Below are positions 45,571 through 54,450 of a DNA stretch of 64,000 bases, piece by piece. A program made the translations under genes and the position numbers. This DNA comes from Actinomycetota bacterium. GTDB taxonomy: Bacteria > Actinomycetota > Thermoleophilia > Gaiellales > F1-60-MAGs149. The notes under the pieces were generated by a model that worked only from the letters and a program-made list of their open reading frames with translations, made no database searches and was not told the DNA's origin. The DNA lies in assembly GCA_026392355.1 (NCBI GenBank), contig JAPLCF010000030.1:310001-374000 (forward strand), read 5' to 3'. Every line of letters begins with the position of its first letter. Position 1 is the first letter of the stretch.

Positions 45571-46880
45571 CCGTACAGGACCTCGCGGGCGATGGCGTCG
45601 ACCGGGCCGGCGCCGCAGCACAGGATCAGATCACCGCTGCGACCGAGACCACGCAACTCCTTGACCGCCCGTGGTGCGTCGATCACGAAACTGGCGTGCG
45701 GACCTTGGACCTGCTCGACGATGCGCATGGCACTCGCCTCCGGATCCGGCGCACCGCGAGCCACGTAGGTCTCGAGCACGACGACGTAGTCGGCAGCACT
45801 CAGGGCAGCAGCAAACTCAGCACTGAAGGCCTTGGTCCGCCATGGCTGGTGCGGCTGAAAGAGCACCACGAGGCGCTTGGGATCGCGGCCACGGGCTGCT
45901 GCAATCGCAGCAACGAGCTCGGTTGGATGGTGCGCGTAGTCGTCCACAACGGTGTACCCAAAGGCCGAGCCGATCACCTCGAAGCGACGTCCGGCACCGG
46001 TGAAGCGTTCGAGCGCGGCGAACGCTTCGTCGAGCGAGACACCGAGCTGCTCGAGGACCAGCGCGGCAGCACAGGCGTTGCCAGCGTTGTGGATGCCCGG
46101 CACGGCGAGCTGGACGCGCTCCGGGCCACGCGAGGGGCGAAACGAAACACCGTCGATGTCGGTGACGGCGTCGAGCGCACGCAGACCATCACCCGGGCCG
46201 ACACCGAAGCGTCCTACCTCGGCCGTGGGGGAAATCGCCACGCCGTCCCCGACCGCCACGAACCCATCGGCGGGAATCGTGCGTGCCCAGTCATCGAGCA
46301 GCGCCACGACGTCTTCGACGGAGTCGTAGTGATCAAGATGGTCGAAGTCGACGTTGAGGACCACGCCGATCGTCGCGGGCAGCTGCCGCACCGAGCGATC
46401 GGACTCGTCGCCCTCGACGATTGCGAGGTCGCCACCGCCGCCACGTGCGTTGGTGTCGAGCTGACGCACCTCACCGCCCACGACAAAGGTGGGATCGAGA
46501 CCAAGCTCGACTGCGGCGAACGCGAGCATCGACGAGGTAGTGGTCTTGCCGTGCGCCCCGGTCACGACGACGCGGCGTTCGTGATCGCGCAGGATGTCGG
46601 CGAGCGCCTCGGCGCGATGTTGGATTGGCAGGCCGAGCTCGCGGGCGCGCTCAAGCTCCGGCGTGTCATCGGGGATCGCGCCGGAGACGATCACGCGGTC
46701 GCAGCCATCGAGGTGCGAGGGATCGTGACCAACGTGGCACGTAATGCCGTCCTGGGCCAGGCGCTTGAGCAGTGGGCTGAGCGAGCGATCGCAGCCAGTC
46801 ACCTGTTCGCCGCGCTGCACGAGCACGCGGGCAATGCCGCTCATCCCGGCACCACCGACACCGACGAAGTGCGTGCTCAT
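45567..46880 (-). CDS. murC: UDP-N-acetylmuramate-L-alanine ligase
   Basis: A 437-residue Mur ligase: N-terminal HFVGVGGAGMSGIARVLVQRGE, P-loop VVTGAHGKTTTSSMLAF, VEGDESDRSV with metal-binding residues, NVDFDHLDHY and VDDYAHHPTELVAAIAAAR. It adds L-Ala to UDP-MurNAc. It overlaps both murG and murB by 4 nt. Confidence 0.97.
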   Translation of the reverse strand: MSTHFVGVGGAGMSGIARVLVQRGEQVTGCDRSLSPLLKRLAQDGITCHVGHDPSHLDGCDRVIVSGAIPDDTPELERARELGLPIQHRAEALADILRDHERRVVVTGAHGKTTTSSMLAFAAVELGLDPTFVVGGEVRQLDTNARGGGGDLAIVEGDESDRSVRQLPATIGVVLNVDFDHLDHYDSVEDVVALLDDWARTIPADGFVAVGDGVAISPTAEVGRFGVGPGDGLRALDAVTDIDGVSFRPSRGPERVQLAVPGIHNAGNACAAALVLEQLGVSLDEAFAALERFTGAGRRFEVIGSAFGYTVVDDYAHHPTELVAAIAAARGRDPKRLVVLFQPHQPWRTKAFSAEFAAALSAADYVVVLETYVARGAPDPEASAMRIVEQVQGPHASFVIDAPRAVKELRGLGRSGDLILCCGAGPVDAIAREVLYG

Positions 46881-47947
46881 GCGCGACCACCCGCCAGGTG
46901 CAGGAGGACATCAGCCATCTCGCGTGCCGCATCGGGCTTGGCGAGCGTGGCCATCGCGGCCTCCATCTGCTCGCGCCGACTGGTGTCATCAAGGATGCGA
47001 GCAATCGCGGTGCGCAGCGCTGAGGCCGTTAGCGTCGCGTCGGAGATCACGACAGCAGCGCCAGCGGCGGCGAACGGCGCCGCATTGAGCGTCTGGTGAT
47101 CGTCTGCCGCCCCGGCCCACGGCACGAGGATCGCGGCACGACGAGCCGCTGCGACTTCGTACACGGAGCCGCCGGAGCGTGCCACGACGAGATCGGCTGC
47201 GGCGAGCAGGTTCGGCATGTCGCTCGTGAACTCGAGTTCCTCGAAGCGCTCTGGAGCGGTACCGGCGCGAACCTTGCCGCGCCCCGTCACGAGGATCACG
47301 CGCTGCCCAGGCGGAACGCCATCGTCGTAGGCGCCGCGCAGCGCGTCATTGATGGGGCCGGCGCCGAGCGAGCCACCGAAGGCAACCACCACGCGCTCAT
47401 CGTCGCCAATCCCGAGCGCCGCGCGACCCTGCGCACGCGTCGTCTCGACGAAGGCGCGATCCACGGGACGTCCCGTGACGAGAAACTTGGGTGGCGTGCG
47501 ACCTGCGACCGGGAAAGCGAGGAGCACGCGATCGACCAGCGGCACGGCGAGGCGGTTGGCAAGCCCGATCCGGGCGTCGGCCTCACTGAGGGCACACGGA
47601 ATCCGGTGACGACGTGCGGCCGTCAGCATCGGCCCTGCGACGTAACCGCCAGCGCCGAACACCGCATCGGGACGCACCTGCTTGATGATCGCCGAACACG
47701 AAAACGGTGCCACGACGGCTTTCCCCATCGCCTTGACCAGTTGCAGGCTGGCCGAACGCGGAAACCCCGAGACGTCGAACGGCAAGAACGGATAGCCGCG
47801 GGACGGCACGACCTCGGCCTCGATGCGGTTGGGAGTGCCCGCGAAGGTGACATCGACGCCGCGAGCACGTAGCTCGTCGGCGACGGCAAGGGCAGGCGCA
47901 ACGTGGCCCACCGTTCCGCCTGCGGCGATCAGGATCCGCACCGGCAT
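46877..47947 (-). CDS. murG: UDP-GlcNAc:undecaprenyl-PP-MurNAc-pentapeptide GlcNAc transferase
   Basis: A 356-residue GT28 glycosyltransferase making lipid II. Starting at ATG 47947 it reads VRILIAAGGTVGHVAPALAVADEL, VFGAGGYVAGPMLTAAR, VVVAFGGSLGAGPINDALR and LVVARSGGSVYEVAAARRAAILVPW. The usual GGTGGH reads GGTVGH. The 153-nt upstream extension in the track lacks support and overlaps ftsW's end region. Confidence 0.95.
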   Translation of the reverse strand: MPVRILIAAGGTVGHVAPALAVADELRARGVDVTFAGTPNRIEAEVVPSRGYPFLPFDVSGFPRSASLQLVKAMGKAVVAPFSCSAIIKQVRPDAVFGAGGYVAGPMLTAARRHRIPCALSEADARIGLANRLAVPLVDRVLLAFPVAGRTPPKFLVTGRPVDRAFVETTRAQGRAALGIGDDERVVVAFGGSLGAGPINDALRGAYDDGVPPGQRVILVTGRGKVRAGTAPERFEELEFTSDMPNLLAAADLVVARSGGSVYEVAAARRAAILVPWAGAADDHQTLNAAPFAAAGAAVVISDATLTASALRTAIARILDDTSRREQMEAAMATLAKPDAAREMADVLLHLAGGRA

Positions 47948-47978
47948 GCCTCCAAGGCTAGCCCACCGTGCGGAGGCG

Positions 47979-49247
47979 CTAGGCCCCGACCGGGTGTCGC
48001 TTGCGTGGCGACCGCGGCTTCTTCGGCGTGGGTGCGTCGGGATCCGAGGCGGCGGTGCGCTTCGGGCGTGGGACAAGCTGCGGCTCGCGGCTGATCGCAA
48101 TCAGGATGCCAACGAGGGCCAGAATCACCAGACGCGACGACGAGCCGTAGGAGATCAGCGGCAGCGGAATGCCCGTCAGCGGCAAGATCCCCATGACGGC
48201 GCCGAGGTTGACGATCGCTTGCCCCACGATCAGTGCGGTGGCACCGGCGGCCAGCAGCCGCTGAAACGGATCGACGGTACGCATGGCAATCGTGTAGCCA
48301 GCCCAGGCAAAGGCGGCAAACATGCCCACCACGATCAATGCACCGATCAGGCCGAGCTCCTCGCCAATCACGGCGAAGATCATGTCGGTGTGCGCTTCGG
48401 GCAGGAAGTTGACTTTCTGCACGCTGCCGCCGAGCCCCACGCCGAAGATGCCGCCAGAGCCAATCGCGATCATCGATTGCACAACTTGGTACGCCCCGTC
48501 GGCGCTCTGACCCCACGGATCGACAAACGCGAAGATGCGGTCGCGTCGGTAGGGCGCTGCGTAGATCAGGACCGAACCAACTGCGAGGCCGAGGGCCAGC
48601 AACTGCAGCAGCAACTTCTCGCGCACCCCGACCGCGACGAGCAGCGCGAAGACCATGATCACGACCGCCAGGGTTGTCCCGAGATCCGGCTGCACCATGA
48701 TCAACGCGCAGACAAGCCCAACGAGGAGACCGAGCGGCATCAGCAGCTCCTTCATCGTCTCTGGTGGCTTACGGCGATTGGCGAGGATCAACGCGACGAC
48801 GAGCAACGTCCCGAGCTTGGCGAACTCGGACGGCTGAATCGTGAAGGGCCCGAGCGCGAGCCAGCGCGATGCTCCGTTGGCGGCCACGCCAATTCCCGGG
48901 ATACGCACCGCGGCAAGCCCGATCAGCGATCCGATGAAGACGATCGGCGCGAGCTTCTTGAGCCAGCCGGCGGGCACGAAAATCATGGCGATCATGAGCC
49001 CCACGCCTGCCGCCGTGTAGAGCACGCCCGACTTGATGAAGTACAGCGAATCGAAGTTGAACATCGGGTTCGTCATCGCGTACGCACTGGATGCCGAGTA
49101 CACCATCAGCTGGCCGAACACCACGAGGCACATCGTCACGATCAACAGCACCTGCGCCTCGAGCGGTAGTTCACGCCGCGACGACGAGGCCGTAGGCGGA
49201 TGCTCGCCCGTCCGGACGAGTCGCAGCGGATTGACACTTCGCATCAC
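47979..49247 (-). CDS. ftsW: FtsW/SEDS peptidoglycan glycosyltransferase
   Basis: A 422-residue SEDS protein with about ten helices. It has QLMVYSASSAYA, ASRWLALGPFTIQPSEFAKLGTLL, MVQPDLGTTLAVVIMVFALL, PYRRDRIFAFVDPWG with the conserved Asp region, HTDMIFAVIGEELGLIGA and GILPLTGIPLPLISYGSSS. Together with FtsI it polymerises septal glycan. The basic Pro-rich tail (PKKPRSPRKRHPVGA) is cytoplasmic. Confidence 0.95.
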   Translation of the reverse strand: MMRSVNPLRLVRTGEHPPTASSSRRELPLEAQVLLIVTMCLVVFGQLMVYSASSAYAMTNPMFNFDSLYFIKSGVLYTAAGVGLMIAMIFVPAGWLKKLAPIVFIGSLIGLAAVRIPGIGVAANGASRWLALGPFTIQPSEFAKLGTLLVVALILANRRKPPETMKELLMPLGLLVGLVCALIMVQPDLGTTLAVVIMVFALLVAVGVREKLLLQLLALGLAVGSVLIYAAPYRRDRIFAFVDPWGQSADGAYQVVQSMIAIGSGGIFGVGLGGSVQKVNFLPEAHTDMIFAVIGEELGLIGALIVVGMFAAFAWAGYTIAMRTVDPFQRLLAAGATALIVGQAIVNLGAVMGILPLTGIPLPLISYGSSSRLVILALVGILIAISREPQLVPRPKRTAASDPDAPTPKKPRSPRKRHPVGA

Positions 49248-49285
49248 CGGTGGGTTCGCCGCTCACGCGGCATCCCCTCCGCTCG

Positions 49286-50572
49286 TCAGACGGCGCCGAA
49301 CTCGGCGGCGAGTTCACGAAAACGCGCACCGCGTGCCGTGTAATCCGTGAATTCATCGAAGCTGGCGCAGGCCGGCGCAAGCAAGACGTGCTCGCCGGCA
49401 CTGCTGTCTGCTGTGGCCCGGCGCACCGCATCCTCGAGACCCGTGCACGCCACCGCATCGATCTCACGTGCGGCCAGCGGGCCGGCCATGCGCATGCCCG
49501 CAGGCCCTGTCAGATACACGCGCTGTACACGCCCAACCAGCGCGGCAGCCAGCGGCACGAAATCCGCTCCCTTGTCGCTCCCGCCCAGAATCAGACGGAC
49601 CGGCTCGTCGGGAAACGCCGTCAGCGCCTTCAGCGTGGCATCGACGTTCGTGGCCTTGGAGTCGTTCCAGAAGCGGACACCGCCCACCGCACCGCAGTCC
49701 TCGAGCCGATGCGCGACGGGCCGAAACGCCTGTACGGCCTCGATGATCGAGATCTCGCTCGCCCCCATGGCACGCGCAAGCGCGGCTGCGACGGCAACGT
49801 TCTCGCGATTGTGATCGCCGCGCAGATGGCTTTCTGCGAATCCGAGCTCGACGACGTCGGCACCGCGCACACGCACCACATTGGCCTCGCCGGGTACGCG
49901 GCGCTGGTCCTCGCAGAAGGGGTCATCGACGTTGAGCACGGCCGTGTCCTGCTCGTGCTGATTCTCGAAGATGCGGAGCTTGATGCGCTGGTACTCCTCC
50001 ATCGAGCCGTGCCGATCAAGGTGGTCGGGCGTGATGTTCGTGAGGGCTGCTGCATCGCAGCGGAAGCTGATGATGTCCTCGAGCTGGAAGCTCGACAACT
50101 CACAGACGACGATTGCGCCCACGGGCAAGAGCGGCGCGACCTCACAGAGCGCGATGCCGACGTTGCCGCAGACCTGGTACGGCAGCCCGGCCGCGCGGAG
50201 CATTGCCCCAACCAGCTCGGTCGTGGTGGTCTTGCCGTTGGTGCCGGTCACGCCAACGACACGAGCACCGGGCGGCAATAGGCGATACCCAAGTTCGACC
50301 TCAGACCAGATCGGAATGCCCAACTCGTGCGCGGCCTGCAGTACGGCATGCCCGCTGGGTACCCCCGGGCTGCGAATGATCGCCTCGCAGCCGTCATAGT
50401 CGACCTCCGCGGGGCTGACGACGGGGACGGGAGCACCTGCAACGCTGGCAGGATCGTCATCGACCAGCGTGACCTCGCGCCCTGCATCAGCGAGCGCCGC
50501 AGCAGCCGCAAGTCCCGAGCGCCCCGCGCCGAGGACAATGGGCAACCGAGGGAGGTCGAGAGCTCCGGTCAC
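49286..50572 (-). CDS. murD: UDP-N-acetylmuramoylalanine-D-glutamate ligase
   Basis: A 428-residue Mur ligase adding D-Glu. From GTG 50572: PIVLGAGRSGLAAAAALADAG, VVGVTGTNGKTTTTELVGAML, CELSSFQLEDI, NITPDHLDRHGSMEEYQRIK and WNDSKATNVDATLKAL with LILGGSDKGADF. The start overlaps the mraY stop (GTGA). The track ORF to 51067 runs far into mraY and is not real. Confidence 0.96.
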   Translation of the reverse strand: MTGALDLPRLPIVLGAGRSGLAAAAALADAGREVTLVDDDPASVAGAPVPVVSPAEVDYDGCEAIIRSPGVPSGHAVLQAAHELGIPIWSEVELGYRLLPPGARVVGVTGTNGKTTTTELVGAMLRAAGLPYQVCGNVGIALCEVAPLLPVGAIVVCELSSFQLEDIISFRCDAAALTNITPDHLDRHGSMEEYQRIKLRIFENQHEQDTAVLNVDDPFCEDQRRVPGEANVVRVRGADVVELGFAESHLRGDHNRENVAVAAALARAMGASEISIIEAVQAFRPVAHRLEDCGAVGGVRFWNDSKATNVDATLKALTAFPDEPVRLILGGSDKGADFVPLAAALVGRVQRVYLTGPAGMRMAGPLAAREIDAVACTGLEDAVRRATADSSAGEHVLLAPACASFDEFTDYTARGARFRELAAEFGAV

Positions 50573-51630
50573 GAGTACTGGTTGAAGCGCACGTAGTAGA
50601 GAACGAAGGCGATCGACGCGAAGATCGAGGCGATGATCAGAAAGCGGAACATGATCTTTGTTTCGCTCCAGGCCTTCATCTCGAAGTGATGGTGTATCGG
50701 CGCCATCAGGAACACGCGTCTGCCGAAGCGACGGAAACTGATCACCTGAATGATCACGCTGGCAGCCTCGATGACGAAGATGCCGCCGATCAGCGGCAGC
50801 AGGAGCTCTGTCTTCGTGAAGATCGCGAAGCCCGCCAGCGCACCGCCAAGGGCAAGCGAGCCGGTATCGCCCATGAAGACCTCGGCGGGATAGCTGTTGA
50901 ACCAGAGGAAGCCCACACACGCGCCAAGCAGCGCGGCGGCGAGGATCGCAAGGTCGAGCGTCTCGCTCGTCTGCCGCTGCAGGTCGAAGAGTCCGGGACC
51001 ACCGACGCGGTCGTCGAGGCCCGGCATCGCGAGCGCGCGTTGACCGACCTGAAAACCGATGACACACATCGAGGTGAAGGCGAGCATCGCGATCGTGGAC
51101 GTACCGGCTGCGAGCCCGTCGAGGCCGTCCGTCAGGTTCACCGCATTGGAAGCACCGACGATGATCAGGAAGACGAGCAGGTACCAGGCCGGCCCGAGAT
51201 TGACGTGGATGTCGATCAGCGGCACAAAGATCCGCGTCGAGATCCCCTCCTGATTGGCGACGAGGCAGACCACGCCGGCGATCACGACCTGCGCCAGGAT
51301 CTTGTAGCGCCCCTTCAGCCCCAGCGAGCGCTTGCGGATGACGCTGAGGTAGTCGTCGGCAAAACCGATCGCGCCACAGCCGAGCATGACGCCCAGCACG
51401 GCGAGGCTACGAGCGCCGTATGACGAGAACATCAGATACGGAACAACAGTCGCGATGATGATCAGCAGTCCGCCCATCGTCGGCGTGCCCGACTTCGTCT
51501 GGTGCCCCTCCGGCCCCTCCAGGCGGATGCGCTGACCCACGTTGTACCGGCGTAGCAGCCCGACGAACCGTGGCCCAGCGAAGACGGAAATCAGAATTGC
51601 GATGACGCCGGACGCGAGGACGCTGGTCAT
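50569..51630 (-). CDS. mraY: phospho-MurNAc-pentapeptide translocase
   Basis: A 353-residue polytopic enzyme producing lipid I. It has GHQTKSGTPTMGGLL, IGFADDYLSV (DDxxN/K), SNAVNLTDGLDGLAAG, FNSYPAEVFMGDTGSLALGGALAG and PIHHHFEMKAWSETKIMFRF, all conserved active-site segments. It overlaps murF and murD by 4 nt each. Confidence 0.98.
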   Translation of the reverse strand: MTSVLASGVIAILISVFAGPRFVGLLRRYNVGQRIRLEGPEGHQTKSGTPTMGGLLIIIATVVPYLMFSSYGARSLAVLGVMLGCGAIGFADDYLSVIRKRSLGLKGRYKILAQVVIAGVVCLVANQEGISTRIFVPLIDIHVNLGPAWYLLVFLIIVGASNAVNLTDGLDGLAAGTSTIAMLAFTSMCVIGFQVGQRALAMPGLDDRVGGPGLFDLQRQTSETLDLAILAAALLGACVGFLWFNSYPAEVFMGDTGSLALGGALAGFAIFTKTELLLPLIGGIFVIEAASVIIQVISFRRFGRRVFLMAPIHHHFEMKAWSETKIMFRFLIIASIFASIAFVLYYVRFNQYS

Positions 51631-52994
51631 GCGCCTCCCTCAAGACGTTCGGCAAGCAAGGCGGGAATCGACTCGAGCCCGGCAGAGCGCGAGCCCTTGA
51701 CCAGCACGCGGTCACCGCTGCGCGCGAGTTCGACGAGACGTTCGACGGCGGCGTCGGCGTCAGCAACCCAGCGGCCGTCAACGCCATTGCCGGCCCCGTC
51801 CAGATACGCGCGCGCAAGATCCCCCACGGCGATCACGATATCTATCCCACTCCGGGCCGCGAGCGCGCCGACGTCACGGTGATAACGCTCGGCATCGGGC
51901 CCGAGCTCTGCCATCAGTCCCAGCACGGCGATGCGTCGCCCCTCGGCCGGCAGCTCGCTGAGCAGACGCAACGCGGCCTCCATCGAGGCGGGGTTCGCGT
52001 TGTAGGCGTCGTTGACGACCTCGATGCCGCCTGGCAATTGGACTGATTCACCACGCCAGCGCTGCTGCGGGATGTCGGCCGCCCGGACCGCCACGTCCCC
52101 GAGATCAAGTCCCAGCACGGCGCAGACCGCGAGGGCCGCGGCGAGGTTGCGGGCGTGATGGCGACCCACGAGATTGGTGCGCAGACTGAGCAACTCGCCG
52201 TGAACGAGGTACGTCAGGTCCTGTCCCGTCGCGTCGATCTGTCGATCCACGAGCTGCACATCGGCACCGGCTTCGTCGCCGAAGGTGACGATCGCGACGT
52301 CCTCTGGAAGAAACGGATCGAGCAGCGGCTCGGCAAACGGGATCACGGCGGTGCCCCCATCGCGCAGACCGTTGGCGATTTCGGCTTTCGCCTCAGCGAT
52401 CGCCTCACGCGAGCCGAGGAGCTCCAAGTGCGCCACGCCGATGTTGGTGATCACACCGATATCGGGCGACGCGAGCGCACAGAGCTCGGCGATCTGCCCC
52501 TGGCCGCGCATCGCGAGCTCGCACACGATTACCTCGGTCTCGGGCTCGAGCTGCGTCAGGGTCAGCGGATAGCCAAGCTCGTTGTTGTGCCCCTCCCGCG
52601 CTGCGACGGTGCGTCGCTGCCCGCCGATCAGATGCGCGATGGCGTCTTTCGTCGAGGTCTTCCCCGTGCTGCCCGTCACCCCGACCCGCACCGCGGTAGA
52701 GGCTGTCGCTGTGGCATCGCCGAGGAATTGCAGACAGCGCATGGTCGAGAAGGACATTAGGATGTTGGGGATCTCCGTCGCCATGGCGCGCTCGATCTCC
52801 TCCTCCTCAACGACAACCGCAATTGCGCCGTTCTCGACCGCGCTCTCGATGAACTCGATGCCGCCGCGAATCGCGATGAAGAGGTCTCCTGAACCTGCGG
52901 CGCGCGAATCGATCGTGACGCCAGTGACGAGTGCCTCGGGGTTGCCGCGCATGACGACCGAAGCTGGCACGGCGGCGAGTGTGAGCGGAATCAT
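51627..52994 (-). CDS. murF: UDP-MurNAc-tripeptide:D-Ala-D-Ala ligase
   Basis: A 455-residue Mur ligase: GVTIDSRAAGSGDLFIAIRG, P-loop VGVTGSTGKTSTKDAIAHLI, ELAMRGQGQIAEL, NIGVAHLELLGSREAIAEAKAEI and NDAYNANPASMEAALRLL. It completes the cytoplasmic pentapeptide. It overlaps murE and mraY by 4 nt. Confidence 0.97.
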   Translation of the reverse strand: MIPLTLAAVPASVVMRGNPEALVTGVTIDSRAAGSGDLFIAIRGGIEFIESAVENGAIAVVVEEEEIERAMATEIPNILMSFSTMRCLQFLGDATATASTAVRVGVTGSTGKTSTKDAIAHLIGGQRRTVAAREGHNNELGYPLTLTQLEPETEVIVCELAMRGQGQIAELCALASPDIGVITNIGVAHLELLGSREAIAEAKAEIANGLRDGGTAVIPFAEPLLDPFLPEDVAIVTFGDEAGADVQLVDRQIDATGQDLTYLVHGELLSLRTNLVGRHHARNLAAALAVCAVLGLDLGDVAVRAADIPQQRWRGESVQLPGGIEVVNDAYNANPASMEAALRLLSELPAEGRRIAVLGLMAELGPDAERYHRDVGALAARSGIDIVIAVGDLARAYLDGAGNGVDGRWVADADAAVERLVELARSGDRVLVKGSRSAGLESIPALLAERLEGGA

Positions 52995-54406
52995 GCGAGC
53001 ACCTCGCGTACTACTTCGCGATCGTCGAACGGTGAGACGACACCCGCCACGTCCTGGCCCTGCTCATGGCCTTTACCGGCGATCACCACGACGTCGCCCG
53101 GCTGAGCCATGGCGATGGCCTGCGCAATCGCGCTGCGCCGGTCGAGCTCGACCGTGTGCTGCCCGTCTGCCCCGGTCTCGATCTCCGCCGCAATTGCCTG
53201 CGGGTCTTCGCTGCGCGGGTTGTCGGTGGTGATGATCACGTGATCGGCCAGTGCGCACGCGACGCGAGCCATCTCCGGGCGTTTGCCGCGGTCGCGATCG
53301 CCGCCGCAGCCGAAGACGACGATCACGCGCCCCGTCGCGAGGGGCCGCACGGCACGCAGCACGTTGTCGAGCGCGTCCGCCGTGTGCGCGTAGTCGACGA
53401 TCACGCTAAAGGCCTCGTCCGTGGAGACGACCTCGAGTCGCCCGGGTACACCCGCGAGCCCCGCGAGCCCCGCCATGATCGCCTCGAGTGGCACGCCGGC
53501 CAAGCCGGCAGTGCTCGCCGCCGCGAGGGCGTTTTCGACGTTGAAGCGGCCGACCAGGCCGGTTGCAAGGTCGGTGGTACCCCATGGCGTGCACAGGCGA
53601 AAGGTGGTGCCGCTCGCGCCGTACTGGACGTCCTCTGCCCGCACGTCCGCGTCGGTGGCGTCGATACCGAAGCGCACGTCAGCCGACAACCGCAGGCCGT
53701 ATGCGTCATCGCTATTGGTCGCGGTGGGGCAACGACCGTCGAACAGCAGCGCCTTGGCGGCGAAGTACGCCTCCATGTCGCCGTGGTAGTCCAGATGGTC
53801 CTGCGTCAGATTCGTGAAGGCCGCCGCAGCGAAGCGCACGCCGCCAACACGGTGCTGGTCCAGTGCGTGCGACGAGACCTCCATGGCACATGCCGTGTCG
53901 CCCGCGTCGACCATGCGCCGGAAATCGCGGTGGAGGTCGATCGCCTCACCCGTGGTGCGCTGCGCGGGCTCGACGACGCCGCCGATGCGGCGCTCGATCG
54001 TCCCCAGCAGGCCCGTCGAATGCCCCGCGGCCGTCAGGATTGCGTGTTGGAGATACGCCGTCGTGGTCTTGCCGTTCGTGCCAGTAACCGCCAGCACGAG
54101 CAGCTGCGCGCTCGGCTGTCCAAAAAACAGGTCGGCAATCGGCCCCATCGCCGCTCGACACGAGTCAACGACGATCTGCGGGACGGCGACGTCCAGTTCG
54201 CGTTCGACAACGAGCGCGCAGGCACCGGCCGCGATCGCAGCGTCTGCATGGTCATGCCCGTCCGTCGTTTGCCCAGGCACGCAGAAGAAGAGCGTCCCGT
54301 CCTGCACACGACGCGAGTCGTACGCGAGGTCGCGAACGTCCACGCCATCGATGGAAAGCGTCGTTGCCCGCGCGTGAACGGGACCGAGGAGGTCCGAGAG
54401 CAGCAC
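52991..54406 (-). CDS. murE: UDP-MurNAc-L-Ala-D-Glu:meso-diaminopimelate ligase
   Basis: A 471-residue Mur ligase with DLAYDSRRVQDGTLFFCVPG, LAVTGTNGKTTTAYLQHAIL, MEVSSHALDQHRV, NLTQDHLDYHGDMEAYFAAKALLF and VIITTDNPRSEDPQAIAAEI. The DNPR motif marks specificity for meso-diaminopimelate rather than lysine, so the wall is DAP-type. Start is GTG 54406, 7 nt after TAGACT, so this may be an internal leaderless promoter of the cluster. Confidence 0.97.
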   Translation of the reverse strand: MLLSDLLGPVHARATTLSIDGVDVRDLAYDSRRVQDGTLFFCVPGQTTDGHDHADAAIAAGACALVVERELDVAVPQIVVDSCRAAMGPIADLFFGQPSAQLLVLAVTGTNGKTTTAYLQHAILTAAGHSTGLLGTIERRIGGVVEPAQRTTGEAIDLHRDFRRMVDAGDTACAMEVSSHALDQHRVGGVRFAAAAFTNLTQDHLDYHGDMEAYFAAKALLFDGRCPTATNSDDAYGLRLSADVRFGIDATDADVRAEDVQYGASGTTFRLCTPWGTTDLATGLVGRFNVENALAAASTAGLAGVPLEAIMAGLAGLAGVPGRLEVVSTDEAFSVIVDYAHTADALDNVLRAVRPLATGRVIVVFGCGGDRDRGKRPEMARVACALADHVIITTDNPRSEDPQAIAAEIETGADGQHTVELDRRSAIAQAIAMAQPGDVVVIAGKGHEQGQDVAGVVSPFDDREVVREVLA

Positions 54407-54413
54407 CTAACGG

Positions 54414-54419
54414 AGTCTA
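54414..54419 (-). promoter_or_regulatory. -10 element upstream of murE
   Basis: TAGACT in the 44-nt gap between ftsI and murE, 7 nt before the GTG. It would allow mur genes to be transcribed apart from mraZ-ftsI. Confidence 0.45.
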
Positions 54420-54450
54420 GTGCCCGCAGTGGCGGCCATCTTGGGCTGAC

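Noticed and set aside
46877-48100. Extended murG start
   Set aside because: The extra N-terminus is low-complexity and runs into the end of ftsW; MurG proteins begin at the VRILIAAGG strand.
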